Positions 21,759 to 30,457 of a DNA stretch of 35,101 nt are shown in pieces. The notes under the pieces were generated by a model that was given only the letters and a program-made list of their open reading frames with translations, had not been told where the DNA came from and searched no databases. Source of the stretch: an uncultured bacterium (lineage in GTDB: Bacteria > Bacillota > Clostridia > Lachnospirales > Lachnospiraceae); assembly GCA_947643145.1 (NCBI GenBank), contig CANRVD010000030.1, positions 1 to 35,101 on the forward strand, read 5' to 3'. Positions within the stretch are counted from its first letter, which is position 1; the number at the start of each line of letters is the position of its first letter. Position numbers and translations under genes: made by a program.

Positions 21759-22508
21759 ATGATATATTTTGTAGGAGCCGGGCCGGGAGCAGTGGACTTG
21801 ATTACCGTGCGGGGACAGCGTTATCTGGAGCAGGCAGATGTGATTATTTATGCAGGTTCTCTGGTAAATCCGGCGCTTTTAGATGCGGCAAAGCCTGGCT
21901 GTAAGATTTATAATAGTGCATATATGACATTGGAAGAAGTGCTTGCAGTGATGGAAGAGGCAGCACAAAAAGGAGCTGTGGTAGTGCGGCTTCATACTGG
22001 AGATTCCTCATTATATGGTACTGTCAGGGAGCAGATGGATGCACTCAGGGAGCGGGATATTGCGTTTGAAGTATGCCCGGGTGTCAGTTCTTTATTTGGT
22101 GCGGCATCATCATTACAGATGGAATATACACTTCCAGAGGTTTCCCAGACTTTGATTATTACAAGGGAGGAGGGACGCACACCTGTTCCTAAAAAAGAGA
22201 GCATAGCAGAACTGGCTTCCCATCAGTCTACGATGGTACTTTTTTTATCTTCCGGTCTGGCAAAAAAGGTACAGGAGGATTTACTGGCTGGCGGGTACCA
22301 GCCGGATGTTCCGGTTGCAGTGGTATATAAGGCAACCTGGCCAGATGAGAAGATACTGTGTACCTCCGTAGGAAAACTTGCTGAGGCAATGGAGGCGTCT
22401 GGAATTGATAAGATGGCATTGATTATTGTGGGAGAGGTTCTTGGGGAGCAATACGCAAAATCAAAGCTCTATGATGCTTCTTTTTCAACCGCGTACCGAA
22501 AGGTATAA
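21759..22508 (+). CDS. cbiF: Cobalt-precorrin-4 C11-methyltransferase CbiF
   Basis: A tetrapyrrole methylase of 249 residues that adds the C11 methyl group. It has the N-terminal FVGAGPGAVDLITVRG motif (about residues 4-19) and the diagnostic YAGSLVNPALL stretch. RLHTGDSSLYGTVREQ and CPGVSSLFGAAS follow. The ATG is 3 bases after GAAGGAA. The preceding gap (21651-21758) carries two hairpins: AGCCA/TGGCT, and AAGGTGAAC paired with GTTCATCTT. The latter resembles the one before the HXXEE gene at 2441-2461. Confidence 0.93.
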   Translation: MIYFVGAGPGAVDLITVRGQRYLEQADVIIYAGSLVNPALLDAAKPGCKIYNSAYMTLEEVLAVMEEAAQKGAVVVRLHTGDSSLYGTVREQMDALRERDIAFEVCPGVSSLFGAASSLQMEYTLPEVSQTLIITREEGRTPVPKKESIAELASHQSTMVLFLSSGLAKKVQEDLLAGGYQPDVPVAVVYKATWPDEKILCTSVGKLAEAMEASGIDKMALIIVGEVLGEQYAKSKLYDASFSTAYRKV

Positions 22509-22628
22509 AAGGTTGAAGCTTTATTAGCGCATGAATGAACCATACCAAATGAAACTAAGGCACACCTAGAAAAGTGCAAAAGCGGCAGATTGTTTGTGCC
22601 AGCAAGCATAAAGGAATGGAGGGTGGCT

Positions 22629-23669
22629 ATGAAGGTTTTGATGGCGGCCTGCAGCAGACAGGGATATGAATGGATGAAGAGGCTGGATGCAGAGTGGAAG
22701 GCAGAGGAAGATACGGTTACGACAGTCTGTCTGACAAAATGCAAAAGCCTGCCAGATATTTCCATACAGGGAAGTTTAAGTGATGGGATTGGGGAGTGGT
22801 TTGGAAAGGCAGATGCGGTTGTATTTTTCTGCGCTGTGGGGATTGCGGTTCGTATGATTGCTCCATATCTTCATCACAAATCGGTTGACCCTGCTGTTGT
22901 GGTAATGGATGAGACCGGAAAATTTTGTATCCCTATTTTGTCAGGGCATATGGGAGGCGCCAACGAGCTGGCGGAGAGAATTGCTGTTCGTTTCGGGGCA
23001 GTTCCGGTGATTACGACAGCGACAGACAGGGAAAATAAGTTTTCTGTGGATGATTTCGCAAGAAAAAATAAGCTGACAGTTGCTTCCTGGGAGCTTGCGA
23101 AAGAGATTTCAGCAGATATTTTGGAAGGCAGGAATATTAAAATGGATTCGGAATACCTGGTAGAGGGAGAATGCCCAGAGGAAGTACTGTTATCCGAAGG
23201 ACTTACGGGGAAAGGGAGAATCTGCATTTCTCCCCATATTCTGACTGGAAGATATACAGAAAGGGTGTTGCAGCTTATTCCAAAGTGGTATGTGATTGGA
23301 ATTGGCTGTAGAAAAGATACCACAAAGGAGCAGATAGCGGCAGCCGTAGAAACATTTTTAGCAGAAGAAGGAATTTTATTCGAGGCTGTGGAATCCCTTG
23401 CAAGTATTGATTTGAAAAAAGAGGAAAAGGGACTGCTTGACTTTTGCAGGGAAAAAGAAATGCCTTTTTTGACATATCCTGCAAAGGTGTTGCAAAGAGC
23501 GGAAGGAGATTTTTCCGAATCTGCGTTTGTGAAGCAGGTTACAGGGGTGCCCTGTGTCTGTGAAAGGAGTGCTGTGACAGCCGCGCAGGGGAAGCTTTTG
23601 TGCAGAAAGCGGATTTATGACGGGGTGACAGTTGCATTGGCGGCAAAGAAAGGAAGTATTACATTTTGA
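22629..23669 (+). CDS. cbiG: Cobalt-precorrin-5A hydrolase CbiG
   Basis: Opens the ring-contraction lactone and releases the two-carbon fragment as acetaldehyde. It is a full-length form of 346 residues. The N-terminal and central domains contain FFCAVGIAVRMIAPYL, PILSGHMGGANELA and TTATDR. The C-terminal CbiG domain begins near residue 218 (VIGIGCRKDTTKEQI) and includes CERSAVTAA. The start has GGAGG six bases upstream; an earlier in-frame start lacks a site. The stop overlaps the cbiH start. CbiG sits next to CbiF and CbiH, which act just before and after it in ring contraction. Confidence 0.93.
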   Translation: MKVLMAACSRQGYEWMKRLDAEWKAEEDTVTTVCLTKCKSLPDISIQGSLSDGIGEWFGKADAVVFFCAVGIAVRMIAPYLHHKSVDPAVVVMDETGKFCIPILSGHMGGANELAERIAVRFGAVPVITTATDRENKFSVDDFARKNKLTVASWELAKEISADILEGRNIKMDSEYLVEGECPEEVLLSEGLTGKGRICISPHILTGRYTERVLQLIPKWYVIGIGCRKDTTKEQIAAAVETFLAEEGILFEAVESLASIDLKKEEKGLLDFCREKEMPFLTYPAKVLQRAEGDFSESAFVKQVTGVPCVCERSAVTAAQGKLLCRKRIYDGVTVALAAKKGSITF

Positions 23670-24436
23670 GTGATTTATTGATATCTGACAACAGGTTTGG
23701 CGGTGGAGCCTGCAGTCTATTGCCTGTAGTAGGATTAGGACCGGGGGAGTGCCGGAAAATGACAGAAGAGGCACAGGAAGTGTTAGAACAGAGTGATGTG
23801 ATTGCTGGTTATACCGTATATGTGGACTTAATTCGAAAGCATTTTCCGAAAAAAGAATATATTGTGACGGGGATGCGGCAGGAGAGGGAACGCTGCAGGC
23901 TGGCACTGCAGGCAGCAGAAGCAGGTAAGAAGACTGCTGTAGTATGCAGTGGGGATGCGGGTATTTATGGCATGGCGGGGCTTTTACTGGAACTGGCAGA
24001 GGAGTATCCTTCTGTAGAAATACAGGTTGTGGCAGGCGTAACGGCTGCATTATCCGGGGCGGCGGTACTTGGTGCGCCCTTGGGACATGATTTTGCAGTG
24101 ATTAGTTTGAGTGACCTGATGACGCCGTGGGAGAAAATAGAAAAGAGGTTACAGATGGCTGCGGAGGCTGATTTTTGTATTTGTCTGTACAATCCGTCCA
24201 GCAGGAAGCGGCAGGATTATCTGAGGCGGGCCTGTAAGATACTTTTGGAGTGCAGCTCTTCGGATACGGTATGCGGTTATGTGAAAAATATCGGAAGGGA
24301 CGGTGAGTTTTTCCAAATCCTTTCATTGGCAGAGCTTAAAGAAGTAAAGGCAGATATGTTTACGACTGTCTTTATTGGAAATTCCCAGACAAAGAAAGTG
24401 GGTGGCAGGATGGTTACTCCAAGAGGATATACCTAA
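23666..24436 (+). CDS. cbiH: Cobalt-factor III (precorrin-3B) C17-methyltransferase CbiH
   Basis: A ring-contracting methylase of 256 residues. It has PVVGLGPGECRKMTEEA at about residues 18-34, followed by the diagnostic IAGYTVYVDLI and VTGMRQERERC segments. CSGDAGIYGMAG and GAPLGHDFAVISLSDLMTPW complete the family pattern. Translation most likely starts at TTG 23666, overlapping the cbiG stop as TTGA, with AAGGAAG upstream. The first 15 or so residues (LLISDNRFGGGACS) precede the normal methylase start and look like an extension, so a later start cannot be excluded. Confidence 0.92.
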   Translation: MSDLLISDNRFGGGACSLLPVVGLGPGECRKMTEEAQEVLEQSDVIAGYTVYVDLIRKHFPKKEYIVTGMRQERERCRLALQAAEAGKKTAVVCSGDAGIYGMAGLLLELAEEYPSVEIQVVAGVTAALSGAAVLGAPLGHDFAVISLSDLMTPWEKIEKRLQMAAEADFCICLYNPSSRKRQDYLRRACKILLECSSSDTVCGYVKNIGRDGEFFQILSLAELKEVKADMFTTVFIGNSQTKKVGGRMVTPRGYT

Positions 24437-24461
24437 GCTGCTTGTAAAGGAGACTCGCAGA

Positions 24462-26474
24462 ATGAGTAAAAAAATGGCAGGAATTTTAGTGTTTGGCGGA
24501 ACGACGGAGGGGCGTCTTCTGGCAGAGGAGTTTCGGGATACAGGTGTAGAATTGCATATTTGTGTTGCAACGGAATACGGGGCGTCCCTGATTCCGCAAA
24601 GTCCCAATATTTTTGTTCATTGTGGGCGGATGCAGGAGGAAGAGATAGAGGAGATGCTCGGAGAACTTGCACCAGAATACTGTCTTGATACGACACATCC
24701 TTATGCAGAGGATATTACGAAAAATGTATTGCAGGCATGCCGGAAAAGGAATACGCCATATATCCGTATTAGCAGGGTATCAGAGGAAAAATCAGGTAGT
24801 GGGATTCTGTATTTTGACAGTATCGAAGCTGTGGTAGAATATCTTGGGCTTACTGTCGGAACTATCCTTATTACGACAGGAAGCAGGGATTTGGAAAAGT
24901 ATACAGCAATCAAAGGATATCGGGAACGGTGTGTTGCAAGGGTGCTTCCGACGTTTTCTGTTTTGGAAAAGTGTCAGTCACTTGGTTTTGAAGGAAGAAA
25001 TCTGATTGGGATGCAGGGACCTTTCAGTGAAGAACTGAATTTTTGTATGCTGAAACAAATGCAGGCGTCTTATCTAGTAACGAAAAACGCGGGAAAAGAG
25101 GGTGGTTTTCAGGAAAAATGTGAGGCGGCGCTTCGTGCAGGGGTGAAAGTACTAGTAGTTGGACGACCACAGGAGCCGGTCCTTGGTGAAGGAGAGAGGA
25201 TGCTTGATTTGCCGGAAGCAGTTTTATGGCTGAAAGAACAGTACGGTAAGGTGCCAAAGCGGAAATTATATCTGATTGGAATGGGGCCTGGGGCACAGAG
25301 CCAGCTTACTAAGGAAGCAGCGGAGTGTTTGAAAAGCAGTGATGTGATTTTGGGGGCGAAGCGCCTGCTGGCGCTATGCAGGGAAGTTTCTGACCAGCCG
25401 GCACATTCCTGTTACCGAAGGGATGAGGTGACGGCATATTTACAGGAGCATCCTGCATACAGGAAGGTGGCACTGGTGTATTCCGGTGATATCGGATTTT
25501 ATTCCGGTGCGAAGGAATTTATAGCCTTAGAAGGGGAAAATGAAGTTCATCCGGTTTCAGGAATTTCTTCCGTGGCTTATTTTTTAAACAGGCTTCTTCT
25601 GCCGTGGGAGGATGTAAAGTTTGTAAGCTGTCATGGAAGGAAATGCGATCTGCTTCCTTTGATTTTGGAAAGAAAGAGGGTTTGCGCCCTGCTTGGCGGG
25701 AAAGAGGATTTGGATAAGATTTGCAGAGAATTTCTTGCACTTGGACGGCTGGATATTCAGATTATAGTAGGGGAGCGGTTATCCTACCCGGATGAGAGAA
25801 TACGAAAAGGGACAGCAGAATATTTTTTGAAGGAAGAGATTGCCTCACTTTCTGTTGTGGTCTTTGAAAACCCAAAACCGAATCAATCAAAAGAGATGAC
25901 AGAAATTCCTGATGAGAAATTTGTACGGGGAAAGGTGCCAATGACAAAGCAGGAAATCCGAAGCCTTTCTTTAATTAAGCTTTCTCTGCCAAAGGATGCC
26001 GTTCTTTACGATATTGGCGCAGGGACAGGTACTGTTGCGGTAGAAGCGGCGCTGCATTGCAGGGAAGGGAGTGTTTTTGCAGTGGAGCAGAACGAAGAGG
26101 GGATAACTCTGATTCAGGAAAATAGAAAGCGGTTTGGGGCTTTTAACCTTACGGTAATCAAAGGAACAGCACCGGACTGTCTGGACGGACTGCAAAGTCC
26201 TTCCCATGTATTTATCGGAGGAAGTAACGGCAGGCTGCTTGACATCATCCGTTGTGTGCGGGAAAAAAATAAGCAGGCGCGTTTTGTGATAAATGCAGTG
26301 ACATTAGAGACGATGGCGCAGATACCTGAGATTTTGAAGCAGTTTCCAGAGTACGATAATCTGGAGGTAGTGCAGGTAAATATTGCAAAGGGCAGGGAGC
26401 TTGGAGCGTATCATTTGATGATGGCACAGAATCCGGTTTGCATTATCAGCTTTGGAGGAGGGGAGAGCAGATGA
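24462..26474 (+). CDS. cbiJET: Trifunctional CbiJ-CbiE-CbiT fusion (precorrin-6A reductase, C5- and C15-methyltransferase/decarboxylase)
   Basis: One 670-residue protein containing three consecutive pathway enzymes. Residues 1 to about 260 are CbiJ, the NAD(P)H-dependent cobalt-precorrin-6A reductase (GILVFGGTTEGRLLAEEF, DTTHPYAE, GSRDLEKY). About 267-470 are CbiE, a tetrapyrrole methylase acting at C5 (LYLIGMGPGAQSQLTKEA, YSGDIGFYSGA). About 485-670 are CbiT, a Rossmann methyltransferase that methylates C15 and decarboxylates (MTKQEIRSL, YDIGAGTGTVAVEAA, FIGGSNGRL). CbiE-CbiT fusions (CobL) are common; the three-part fusion is less so. The ATG at 24462 follows AAAGGAG. The stop overlaps the next start as ATGA. 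Confidence 0.92.
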   Translation: MSKKMAGILVFGGTTEGRLLAEEFRDTGVELHICVATEYGASLIPQSPNIFVHCGRMQEEEIEEMLGELAPEYCLDTTHPYAEDITKNVLQACRKRNTPYIRISRVSEEKSGSGILYFDSIEAVVEYLGLTVGTILITTGSRDLEKYTAIKGYRERCVARVLPTFSVLEKCQSLGFEGRNLIGMQGPFSEELNFCMLKQMQASYLVTKNAGKEGGFQEKCEAALRAGVKVLVVGRPQEPVLGEGERMLDLPEAVLWLKEQYGKVPKRKLYLIGMGPGAQSQLTKEAAECLKSSDVILGAKRLLALCREVSDQPAHSCYRRDEVTAYLQEHPAYRKVALVYSGDIGFYSGAKEFIALEGENEVHPVSGISSVAYFLNRLLLPWEDVKFVSCHGRKCDLLPLILERKRVCALLGGKEDLDKICREFLALGRLDIQIIVGERLSYPDERIRKGTAEYFLKEEIASLSVVVFENPKPNQSKEMTEIPDEKFVRGKVPMTKQEIRSLSLIKLSLPKDAVLYDIGAGTGTVAVEAALHCREGSVFAVEQNEEGITLIQENRKRFGAFNLTVIKGTAPDCLDGLQSPSHVFIGGSNGRLLDIIRCVREKNKQARFVINAVTLETMAQIPEILKQFPEYDNLEVVQVNIAKGRELGAYHLMMAQNPVCIISFGGGESR

Positions 26475-28927
26475 AAGAAAAAATGCCAAGAATACTTTTT
26501 GCGGCTCCAAAGAGCGGAAGCGGGAAAACAATGCTTGCCTGCGGGATGATAGAAGTATGTAAAAGAAGAGGGGCTAAGGTGGCAGCCTTCAAATGTGGTC
26601 CGGACTATATTGATTCTATGTTTCACCGAAAGGTACTGGGAGTTGCTTCGGGAAATCTCGATACTTTTTTTACAGGCAGGGAGACGACAAGATATCTGCT
26701 TTCCTGTAAAGCAGATACAGCAGATATTACAATCTTAGAAGGCGTTATGGGGTACTATGACGGGCTTGGCGGGCAAAGTGACCGGGCAAGTACTTATGAG
26801 GTGGCTAAGGTGACAGATACTCCGGTCATTTTGGTGGTAGATGCCAAAGGGGCAAGTGTATCTCTGGCAGCAGTGATTCAGGGGATTATGGAATACCGTG
26901 AAGATAGTGCAATCAGGGGAATTATCCTGAACCGTGTGTCAGCCGGATATTATGAGAGGCTTAAGGATTTAATTGAAAGGGAATGTCAGACAGAAGTCTT
27001 AGGGTATCTGCCGGAACTTTCAGGACTTGAGGTTCCTTCAAGGCATTTGGGGTTATTTGCACCAGAGGAGATAGAAGGATTTGAAAAGTGGGTCAGCGGG
27101 ATAGCAGATGCGATAGAGGAGAATATTTTGGTGGAGCGGATTCTTGCGATTGCAGGAGAGGCAGAACCATGCGTGGGAAAAAAGCCGGAAATTCCGGTAC
27201 TTAACCATAAAGTGCGTCTTGCTGTGGCAGAGGATGAGGCATTTTCCTTCCATTACTCCGAAAATTTGCAGCTCTTGGAACAGATGGGGGCGGAACTTAT
27301 TTTTTTCTCTCCACTGCATGATATGGCTTTGCCGGAAGAGGCAGAGGGGCTTTTATTACCGGGTGGTTACCCGGAGAAGTATGTAAAGGAACTGGAAGAG
27401 GCAGAAAAAATCAGGCATTCCATAAAAAAAGCCTGCCAGAATGGACTTCCCTGTCTGGCAGAGTGCGGTGGTTTTTTGTATCTGCAAAAGGAGCTTATGG
27501 GATTACAGGGAGAAGCGGGAGAGATGGCAGGTGTTTTGTCTGGAAATGGTTTCCGTACGGAAAAGCTCTGCCGTTTTGGATATATTACGCTTGAACTTGC
27601 AAACGGAGGAATGCTTGGGGAAGCAGGACAGCAGATTAGAGGCCATGAGTTTCACTATTGGGACTGTACGGAAAACGGGACAGACTGCACTGCAAAAAAG
27701 ACTACAGGCGGCAAGAAATATTCCTGTATGGTGCATACAAAGTCGATGGCAGCCGGTTTTCCACATTTGTATTACTACAGTAATCCAAATATGCTCTACC
27801 AGTTTCTTTTGGCGTGTGAGGGCTTCGGGGCGGCAAGGCAGGCAAAAAAGAATTGGGACAGCATTGCAAAACCAATTGACAGCCTGGGACTTCTGGAGGA
27901 TGCGGTTGTCAGACTCTGCCGGATTCAGGGGAGTCCGGGAAAGCCAGTGATTGGGAAGCGCGCCCTGCTTGCCCTGTGTGCGGACCACGGAGTGGTAAAA
28001 GAGGGGGTGACACAGACAGGCAGTGAGGTGACAAGGATTGTCAGTGAGAACTTTGCAAAGGGCTGTTCCACTGTAAATTTTATGGCAGAGACAGCAAAGG
28101 TTGATGTGTATGCCATTGATGTTGGGATGGATACCCCGGCTTATCCATGCAGGGAACTGGTGACTGGTGCTGTTATTGACCGGAAGATTGCAAGGGGAAG
28201 CGGAAATATAGCAGTAGAGGCGGCAATGTCTTTAGAGCAGTGCAGGAAGGCGGTAGAAACGGGAATCGGACTTGTCGGGGAGTTAAAGGAAAAGGGCTAT
28301 CAGATTCTTGCAACAGGTGAAATGGGAATTGGAAATACAACACCTACCAGTGCTTTGGCGGCGATTTTTCTACAACTGTCGCCTGAAGAGGTGACAGGCA
28401 GGGGGGCAGGACTGACCGCAGAGAAGCTGCAAAGAAAATACACAGTTGTAGAACAGATTATAGAAAGGGTCCGGGGAGAGGGTCTTCTTCATGGGATAGA
28501 AAATTGCCCGGGATGCAGCGGTACCTCCCTTTTTCATGGAGACCTGAAACGGAATGCCTTTCCGATACTGGCACAGGCAGGGGGATATGAGATTGCTGTT
28601 ATGGCAGGTGTTTATCTGGGAGGCGTTCGCTACCAGGTCCCAGTTGTAATGGATGGCGCAATCTCAACAGTTGCTGCACTTGTGGCAATGCATTTGGATG
28701 AAAGGGTGGCTGATTTTGTACTTGCATCCCACGTGTCAGAGGAGCAGTCCGGGGCACTGGCACTGAAAGCGCTGGGTGTGGAAGCGCTGATACATGGCAG
28801 GATGTGTTTGGGAGAAGGAACTGGGGCAATGACGGTATTTCCTTTGTTAGATATGGCGGTAAAGGTCTATGGCAGTATGGGAAGCTTTGAGGAATATGAA
28901 ATTGAAGCGTATAAGAGATATTCGTAG
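26471..28927 (+). CDS. cbiA-cobT: CbiA-CobT fusion (cobyrinate a,c-diamide synthase / DMB phosphoribosyltransferase)
   Basis: An 818-residue fusion. Residues 1 to about 455 are CbiA, an ATP- and glutamine-dependent a,c-diamide synthase. It has an N-terminal P-loop (PKSGSGKT), FKCGPDYID.MFH and NLDTFF, then a glutamine amidotransferase domain with nucleophile C in LAECGGFLYL and H in GHEFHYWD. About 465-818 are CobT, which makes alpha-ribazole phosphate from nicotinate mononucleotide and a base. It shows ADHGVVKEGVTQTG, GEMGIGNTTPTSA and the catalytic glutamate E782 in CLGEGTGA. The two activities are not consecutive steps, so the join is unusual. The link region runs without a stop, internal start or frameshift signature. 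Confidence 0.92.
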   Translation: MKEKMPRILFAAPKSGSGKTMLACGMIEVCKRRGAKVAAFKCGPDYIDSMFHRKVLGVASGNLDTFFTGRETTRYLLSCKADTADITILEGVMGYYDGLGGQSDRASTYEVAKVTDTPVILVVDAKGASVSLAAVIQGIMEYREDSAIRGIILNRVSAGYYERLKDLIERECQTEVLGYLPELSGLEVPSRHLGLFAPEEIEGFEKWVSGIADAIEENILVERILAIAGEAEPCVGKKPEIPVLNHKVRLAVAEDEAFSFHYSENLQLLEQMGAELIFFSPLHDMALPEEAEGLLLPGGYPEKYVKELEEAEKIRHSIKKACQNGLPCLAECGGFLYLQKELMGLQGEAGEMAGVLSGNGFRTEKLCRFGYITLELANGGMLGEAGQQIRGHEFHYWDCTENGTDCTAKKTTGGKKYSCMVHTKSMAAGFPHLYYYSNPNMLYQFLLACEGFGAARQAKKNWDSIAKPIDSLGLLEDAVVRLCRIQGSPGKPVIGKRALLALCADHGVVKEGVTQTGSEVTRIVSENFAKGCSTVNFMAETAKVDVYAIDVGMDTPAYPCRELVTGAVIDRKIARGSGNIAVEAAMSLEQCRKAVETGIGLVGELKEKGYQILATGEMGIGNTTPTSALAAIFLQLSPEEVTGRGAGLTAEKLQRKYTVVEQIIERVRGEGLLHGIENCPGCSGTSLFHGDLKRNAFPILAQAGGYEIAVMAGVYLGGVRYQVPVVMDGAISTVAALVAMHLDERVADFVLASHVSEEQSGALALKALGVEALIHGRMCLGEGTGAMTVFPLLDMAVKVYGSMGSFEEYEIEAYKRYS

Positions 28928-29038
28928 TTGATTATCTTTGGCTGCAGCAGGACTGTTATTGGAAGTGAAAAGTCAGATGATATTAGTGTCTTGCTTCATT
29001 GGTAATTAGGCAGGATACCGGGAAGAGGGAGGAAGCTT

Positions 29039-29611
29039 ATGTTATATCTGGTGACCGGAGGGAGTGGAAGTGGGAAGTCGGAGTATGCGGAACAGCTTGC
29101 AGTAAGGCAGTCTTTAAGCTGTTTCCCTGAAAGGGGAAAACTCTACTATATTGCTACGATGTACCCCTGTGATGCTGAATGTCTGGACAGGATTGAGAAA
29201 CACCGTTTTATGCGTAAGGACAGAGGATTTACGACGATTGAATGCTATCATCATCCAGAGAAGCTTTCTTTTAAAAAAGAAGATGTTGTTTTATTGGAAT
29301 GTATGTCCAATCTGATTGCAAATGAAATGTACCAGAAGGAAGGACAGATTACAGGCAGGGGCGCACAGGCAGACAGGCAGTTAGAGGAGAGAATCCTAAA
29401 GTCCCTTCTACAATGGAAAAAGCAGGCGGGAAGCGTCATTATTGTAACGAATGAGGTTTTTTCTGATGGTATGGAATATGACAGGGAAACAGAGGAATAT
29501 TTGCGGATGTTAGGAAAGAGTAACAGATTTCTTGCAAGGGAGGCAGATGCAGTGACAGAAGTGGTCTGCACTATTCCTGTTTATCATAAGGGAAAGGAGC
29601 TTGTAGTCTAA
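29039..29611 (+). CDS. cobU: Adenosylcobinamide kinase/guanylyltransferase CobU (variant C-terminus)
   Basis: Phosphorylates and then guanylylates adenosylcobinamide before loop attachment. The 190-residue protein has P-loop GGSGSGKSE at about residues 7-15. YIATMYPCDAE and IEKHRFMR follow, with H55 as the probable guanylylated histidine. The segment VVLLECMSNLIANEM is in the Walker B region. The usual C-terminal block (NEVGxGxVP...GRxNQ) is altered here to TNEVFSDGMEYDRET...LGKSNRFLA. The canonical block appears instead in the short protein at 30458-30793. The start is after GGGAGG. The 111-bp gap before it shows nothing clear. Confidence 0.9.
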   Translation: MLYLVTGGSGSGKSEYAEQLAVRQSLSCFPERGKLYYIATMYPCDAECLDRIEKHRFMRKDRGFTTIECYHHPEKLSFKKEDVVLLECMSNLIANEMYQKEGQITGRGAQADRQLEERILKSLLQWKKQAGSVIIVTNEVFSDGMEYDRETEEYLRMLGKSNRFLAREADAVTEVVCTIPVYHKGKELVV

Positions 29612-29612
29612 A

Positions 29613-30362
29613 ATGAAATCACTGATTATTGCTTTTTCAACGTATTCCAGAATTCCCATGCCAAAGGTAACATGGAGTGAGGAAGGAATGAAATACAGTA
29701 TGTGCTTCTTTCCTGTTGTGGGTTTGGTAATCGGCCTTTGCTGCTATGAAATATACACCGGGCTGTCGCTTTTTGGAGTAGGAAAGATTTTGATTGCGGC
29801 AATTCTTACGGCATTGCCGATACTTTTAACCGGAGGAATCCATATGGATGGTTTTTTAGATACAATGGATGCGAAAAATTCCTACCGTTCCAGAGAAGAA
29901 AAGTTAGAGATATTGAAAGACCCGCATATTGGGGCATTTGCTTTGATTTATGGACTCGTTTATTTATTGCTGTATTTTGGGCTGTTTTCAGAAATGAATC
30001 ACAAAGCAATTGGTCTGGTGGCGCTTGGCTATGCGTATTCCCGTATCTTAAGCGGGTTGTCTGTTGTATGGTTTCAAAAGGCAAAAAAGGAAGGAATGGC
30101 GGCTTCTACTGCCAAAGCGGCAGAGAAAAATGTAAAATGGGTTCTTGTCGTGGAAGGTATTTTTTGTGCAGTCGGTTTTTTGCTGCTGAACCCATTAGCA
30201 GGAGCAGGCTGTGCAGCAATGGGAGTGCTTTGTTTTTTTTACTACCGAAGTATGGCATACCGTATCTTTGGCGGGATTACAGGTGACCTTGCCGGATATT
30301 TTTTACAGTTATGTGAGCTGTGGCTTTTATTGACGGCTGTGTTGCTCACGCACTGTTTTTGA
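29613..30362 (+). CDS. cobS: Adenosylcobinamide-GDP ribazoletransferase CobS (cobalamin synthase)
   Basis: An integral membrane enzyme of 249 residues that joins adenosylcobinamide-GDP to alpha-ribazole (phosphate), completing the cofactor or its 5'-phosphate. The family motifs are FSTYSRIPMP near the N-terminus and LTGGIHMDGFLDTMDA near residue 70. EILKDPHIGAFA follows. Five or more hydrophobic helices occupy the rest, and GGITGDLAGYFLQ lies near the end. It starts one base after the cobU stop, with no strong site of its own beyond AAGGAG inside cobU, so it is probably translated by coupling. Confidence 0.93.
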   Translation: MKSLIIAFSTYSRIPMPKVTWSEEGMKYSMCFFPVVGLVIGLCCYEIYTGLSLFGVGKILIAAILTALPILLTGGIHMDGFLDTMDAKNSYRSREEKLEILKDPHIGAFALIYGLVYLLLYFGLFSEMNHKAIGLVALGYAYSRILSGLSVVWFQKAKKEGMAASTAKAAEKNVKWVLVVEGIFCAVGFLLLNPLAGAGCAAMGVLCFFYYRSMAYRIFGGITGDLAGYFLQLCELWLLLTAVLLTHCF

Positions 30363-30391
30363 CAATGGTTTTTTGGCGAAGATTTCACACA

Positions 30392-30457
30392 GGAAAAATG
30401 CAAAAGCAGCATTTTTTATCACTATTTGAGCCGCCAAAGGCGGCATGGGGGATTGAT
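30392..30457. repeat. Intra-operon repeat with hairpins before the second cobU-like gene
   Basis: A near-duplicate of 18508-18577. AAATGC...GCATTTTTT is a terminator-like stem with a T-run, and GCCGCC AAA GGCGGC is a perfect hairpin directly before the start codon. The paired GCCGCC/GGCGGC here replaces the weaker GCCG...CGGC pairing in the other copy. Confidence 0.6.

Noticed and set aside
23376..24050. 224-codon reverse-strand open frame over cbiG/cbiH
   Set aside because: The Pro/His/Leu-rich translation with no domain features lies opposite two well-supported cobalamin genes.
30320..30457. Upstream extension of the short cobU-like gene to 30320
   Set aside because: It would overlap the end of cobS and cross two hairpins of the intra-operon repeat; the CobU-like similarity begins at the ATG at 30458.
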